Part shown: piece by piece, positions 62,311 to 64,000 of the stretch
Position numbering within the stretch: position 1 is the first letter of the stretch
How the letters are laid out: every line of letters starts with the position of its first letter
NCBI GenBank assembly: GCA_963729875.1
Contig: CAVSPR010000004.1
Coordinates: 62,001 to 126,000 of the forward strand
Source: DATBSL01 sp963729875
GTDB taxonomy: Bacteria > Acidobacteriota > Vicinamibacteria > Fen-336
Length of the DNA stretch: 64,000 nucleotides
Reading direction: 5' to 3'
Made by a program: the position numbers and the translations under genes
Notes under the pieces: generated by a model
What the model saw: only the letters and a program-made list of their open reading frames with translations
The model's database searches: none
What the model was told of the DNA's origin: nothing

Positions 62311-63296
62311 GGGCAGGCGCCGTCGCCCGTCCAGCAGTGGTAGGCGACGTTGAGGAAGCTCACGAGCTCCCCGGTGGCCTTGAGGTTCCCGGCGCGGCTG
62401 GGATGGGAGTCCGAGCTGCTGCTGCCGTAGGCCGAGTAGTTGAAGCTCACGGTCTGCATGTGCTCGACGGCCCCGTTCCGGTAGCGATGGTGGTTCCCGT
62501 CGGCCCACCCCAGGTCGTTAATGTTCGGGGCGTTGGTGCGGCTCGAGCCGCCGTTCGACGTCAGGACGTCGAAGAAGTCGAACACGACCACGTTGTGGTG
62601 CGGGTAGCCGTCCAGCCAGTCGTTGACGAGCCAGTCGTTGAACGCCCGCGCGTTGGCCGCCTGGGTGGCATCCGTGGCGTCGGCGACGAGCGGCGGGGCG
62701 GTGACCGCGACGAAGAGCTTGTCGGTCCGCGTGGCGAAGTAGGCGAGGAGATCGCTGTAGATGCCCTTCGCGTTCGCCACGGTCATGGCTTCGCTGTAGG
62801 AGTCCTGGCCCCGAAGCGGGTTGCTGCCGATCGGCGGCACCGGGTCCGAGGGGTTGCCGCCGAGGGCGGAGTTGGGGAAGCACGACTTGAAGAGGACGAT
62901 CCGGTTCTCGCCCCCGGGGTTGGTGGCGAGCCGCGAGTAGTCGGAGTTCATGCCGCTCTCGGCGTACAGCGCGGGGAGATAGGTCGTGCGGTAGGGACCC
63001 CTGAACCAGCTGTACCAGTGCCCGATGTCGGTGTGGTCGCCGATGGCTCCCCCGGCCTCGCCGTCGTCGGGACCCCAGCCGTAGTTCGTGTCGCTGACGA
63101 AGTAGTTGCTGTCGCGCAGCGCGAGGCCCAGCGTCCCGTCCCAGTCGGCGAGCCAGTTCTGGCCCGTCGAGTGATGGATGAAGACGAGGCGCACGGGGGA
63201 GGAGGGCGGGTTGGGATTCAGCGACTGCGTCGCCGCTGGGGTGCCCAGCGCCAGCAGGAAGGCCAAGGACAGGGCGGCTCGCCCGAAGGTCGTCAT
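61860..63296 (-). CDS. exported protein with hydrolase-like domain and DUF5648-type repeats
   Basis: A 478-residue exported protein. Signal peptide about 1-23 (AALSLAFLLALGTPAATQ). The N-terminal domain (about 30-320) begins VRLVFIHHSTGQNWL and includes LFKSCFPNSALGGNP and GNHHRYRNGAVEHM, somewhat like SGNH-type esterases; catalytic residues are not certain. The C-terminal 150 residues are DUF5648-type repeats: DRYRLYSDITKEHHYTTDAY, PLYRLYHPGIRQHLWTTDRN and PLYRLAHVALPLHLWTTDLN, each followed by an RGW turn. ATG 63296 is preferred to the in-frame ATG 63446, which has no signal peptide. The repeat segment is nearly duplicated upstream. Confidence 0.8.
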   Translation of the reverse strand: MTTFGRAALSLAFLLALGTPAATQSLNPNPPSSPVRLVFIHHSTGQNWLADWDGTLGLALRDSNYFVSDTNYGWGPDDGEAGGAIGDHTDIGHWYSWFRGPYRTTYLPALYAESGMNSDYSRLATNPGGENRIVLFKSCFPNSALGGNPSDPVPPIGSNPLRGQDSYSEAMTVANAKGIYSDLLAYFATRTDKLFVAVTAPPLVADATDATQAANARAFNDWLVNDWLDGYPHHNVVVFDFFDVLTSNGGSSRTNAPNINDLGWADGNHHRYRNGAVEHMQTVSFNYSAYGSSSSDSHPSRAGNLKATGELVSFLNVAYHCWTGDGACPGAPSETADRYRLYSDITKEHHYTTDAYEYLVLGTRGWIQEGVAHRVYLAATPVSGVTPVPLYRLYHPGIRQHLWTTDRNEYDVLGTRGWIQENVDGYILPSAIAGLTVPLYRLAHVALPLHLWTTDLNEYTVLATRGWAQEGVVGHALP

Positions 63297-63452
63297 GGGG
63301 CCTCGCTCGCGAGGCATGAGGGGTGCCCCGGCTTCAGTTGGTGGCGAGTCTAGGCGCGCCGGCACCCGGCATCTGTGTGCCCCGTCACCGGCGATCGCCC
63401 GACGTGGCTCGTGCGGATGGAACAGGCGTTTCGGTTCGCTTGTCATTGAGAT

Positions 63453-63903
63453 TCACGGCAACGCGTGGCCGACGACGCCCTCCTGCGCCCACCCGCGCGT
63501 GGCGAGCACCGTGTATTCGTTCAAGTCCGTCGTCCACAGGTGGAGCGGGAGCGCGACGTGAGCGAGGCGATAGAGCGGGACGGTCAAGCCGGGGATGGCG
63601 GAGGGCAGGATGTAGCCGTCGACGTTCTCCTGGGTCCAGCCGCGGGTCCCCAGCACGTCGTACTCGTTGCGATCGGTCGTCCACAAGTGCTGCCGGATGC
63701 CCGGGTGGTACAGCCGGTACAGGGAAACGGGTGTGACCCCGGAGACGGGGGTCGCGGCCAGGTAGACGCGGTGCGCCACCCCCTCCTGGATCCAGCCGCG
63801 CGTCCCGAGCACGAAGTACTCGTAGGCGTCCGTGGTGTAGTGGTGCTCCTTCGTGATGTCGCTGAACAGGCGATAGCGGTCCGCCGTTTCCGGGGGCGCC
63901 ACC
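63453..63903 (-). repeat. long direct repeat, copy 2 (DUF5648-coding)
   Basis: Second copy of the 3' coding segment, at the 3' end of the next gene upstream. Homology stops close to the codon before the TADRYRL stretch and ends at the stop codon, so the unit exchanged is a protein module. Confidence 0.85.
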
Positions 63904-64000
63904 CCGTCGTCGTCGACGATCGTCCCGACCCCCTGGCCCCTGGCGATCACGGCGTTCACGGGAGCGCTCAGGGTCACGAAGAACGTCTCGTCCGCTTCGA
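63453..64000 (-). CDS. Calx-beta-like/DUF5648 protein (5' end outside window)
   Basis: C-terminal 182 codons of a minus-strand gene that starts beyond base 64000. The first visible residues, EADETFFVTLSAPVNAVIA then GVGTIVDDD, are the end of a Calx-beta domain, the same module type found at 34 kb. A three-repeat DUF5648-type module follows (TADRYRLFSDITKEHHYTTD and on), nearly identical to that of the neighbouring gene. Probably a large exported or surface protein. Stop at 63453. Confidence 0.8.
   Translation of the reverse strand, partial: EADETFFVTLSAPVNAVIARGQGVGTIVDDDGVAPPETADRYRLFSDITKEHHYTTDAYEYFVLGTRGWIQEGVAHRVYLAATPVSGVTPVSLYRLYHPGIRQHLWTTDRNEYDVLGTRGWTQENVDGYILPSAIPGLTVPLYRLAHVALPLHLWTTDLNEYTVLATRGWAQEGVVGHALP

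Overview
The window is very GC-rich, gene-dense bacterial DNA, probably chromosomal, from a diderm (lpxD, a bactofilin and many exported proteins). The VWFA-related protein at 38.4 kb matches the family described as the acidobacterial VWFA domain. Together with the squalene genes hpnCDE, single-chain GcvP, a homocysteine methyltransferase/MTHFR fusion and ThyX instead of ThyA, it suggests an Acidobacteriota lineage (Thermoanaerobaculia-like). That placement is inference; no rRNA or tRNA gene was seen. Layout: 0-6.6 kb is housekeeping: an AAA+ ATPase cut by the window edge, trpS-scpA-scpB (scpB frameshifted), and rluB-hisC-cmk, where cmk carries a C-terminal cupin. 6.6-13.9 kb: an ACT protein and a GspE/PilB homologue without its P-loop on the minus strand, then gcvT-gcvH-gcvP and a membrane protein. 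14-17.5 kb: an EAL protein facing rlmB-like and rarA. 17.5-22.2 kb: greA, a UvrC-like protein, a patatin-like protein, a Cys/Met-metabolism PLP enzyme and a membrane protein, in tightly spaced order. 22.2-23.7 kb: a DsbD-alpha-like protein with a redoxin. 23.7-36.2 kb is the accessory region, all on the minus strand. Read 5' to 3' it holds a large exported protein with Calx-beta-like domains and a propeller, a small exported protein, a ~1,920-residue FG-GAP protein ending in a related propeller, and then a compact RiPP-like locus: short precursor, PqqD, radical SAM/SPASM protein and HprK-like protein. This region is dense in single-base frame changes. 36.5-45.4 kb: the metH/metF fusion, a VWFA protein, bactofilin-lpxD, uvrB, and two cyclic-di-GMP proteins (GGDEF-PilZ and FHA-EAL). 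45.6-51.2 kb: two tandem paralogous membrane Ser/Thr kinases. 51.2-54.5 kb: hpnC-hpnD-hpnE plus a small membrane protein. 54.4-64 kb, minus strand: a three-gene exported/membrane set, a double-length ThyX, a Sel1-repeat protein with an exported partner, and two genes sharing a nearly identical DUF5648-like 3' segment. Themes: several genes begin 6-10 nt after a -10-like hexamer with no visible Shine-Dalgarno, suggesting leaderless transcripts. Several family members have lost catalytic residues (GspE-like, UvrC-like, patatin-like). The best candidate for an undescribed system is the RiPP-like locus at 23.7-26.0 kb.
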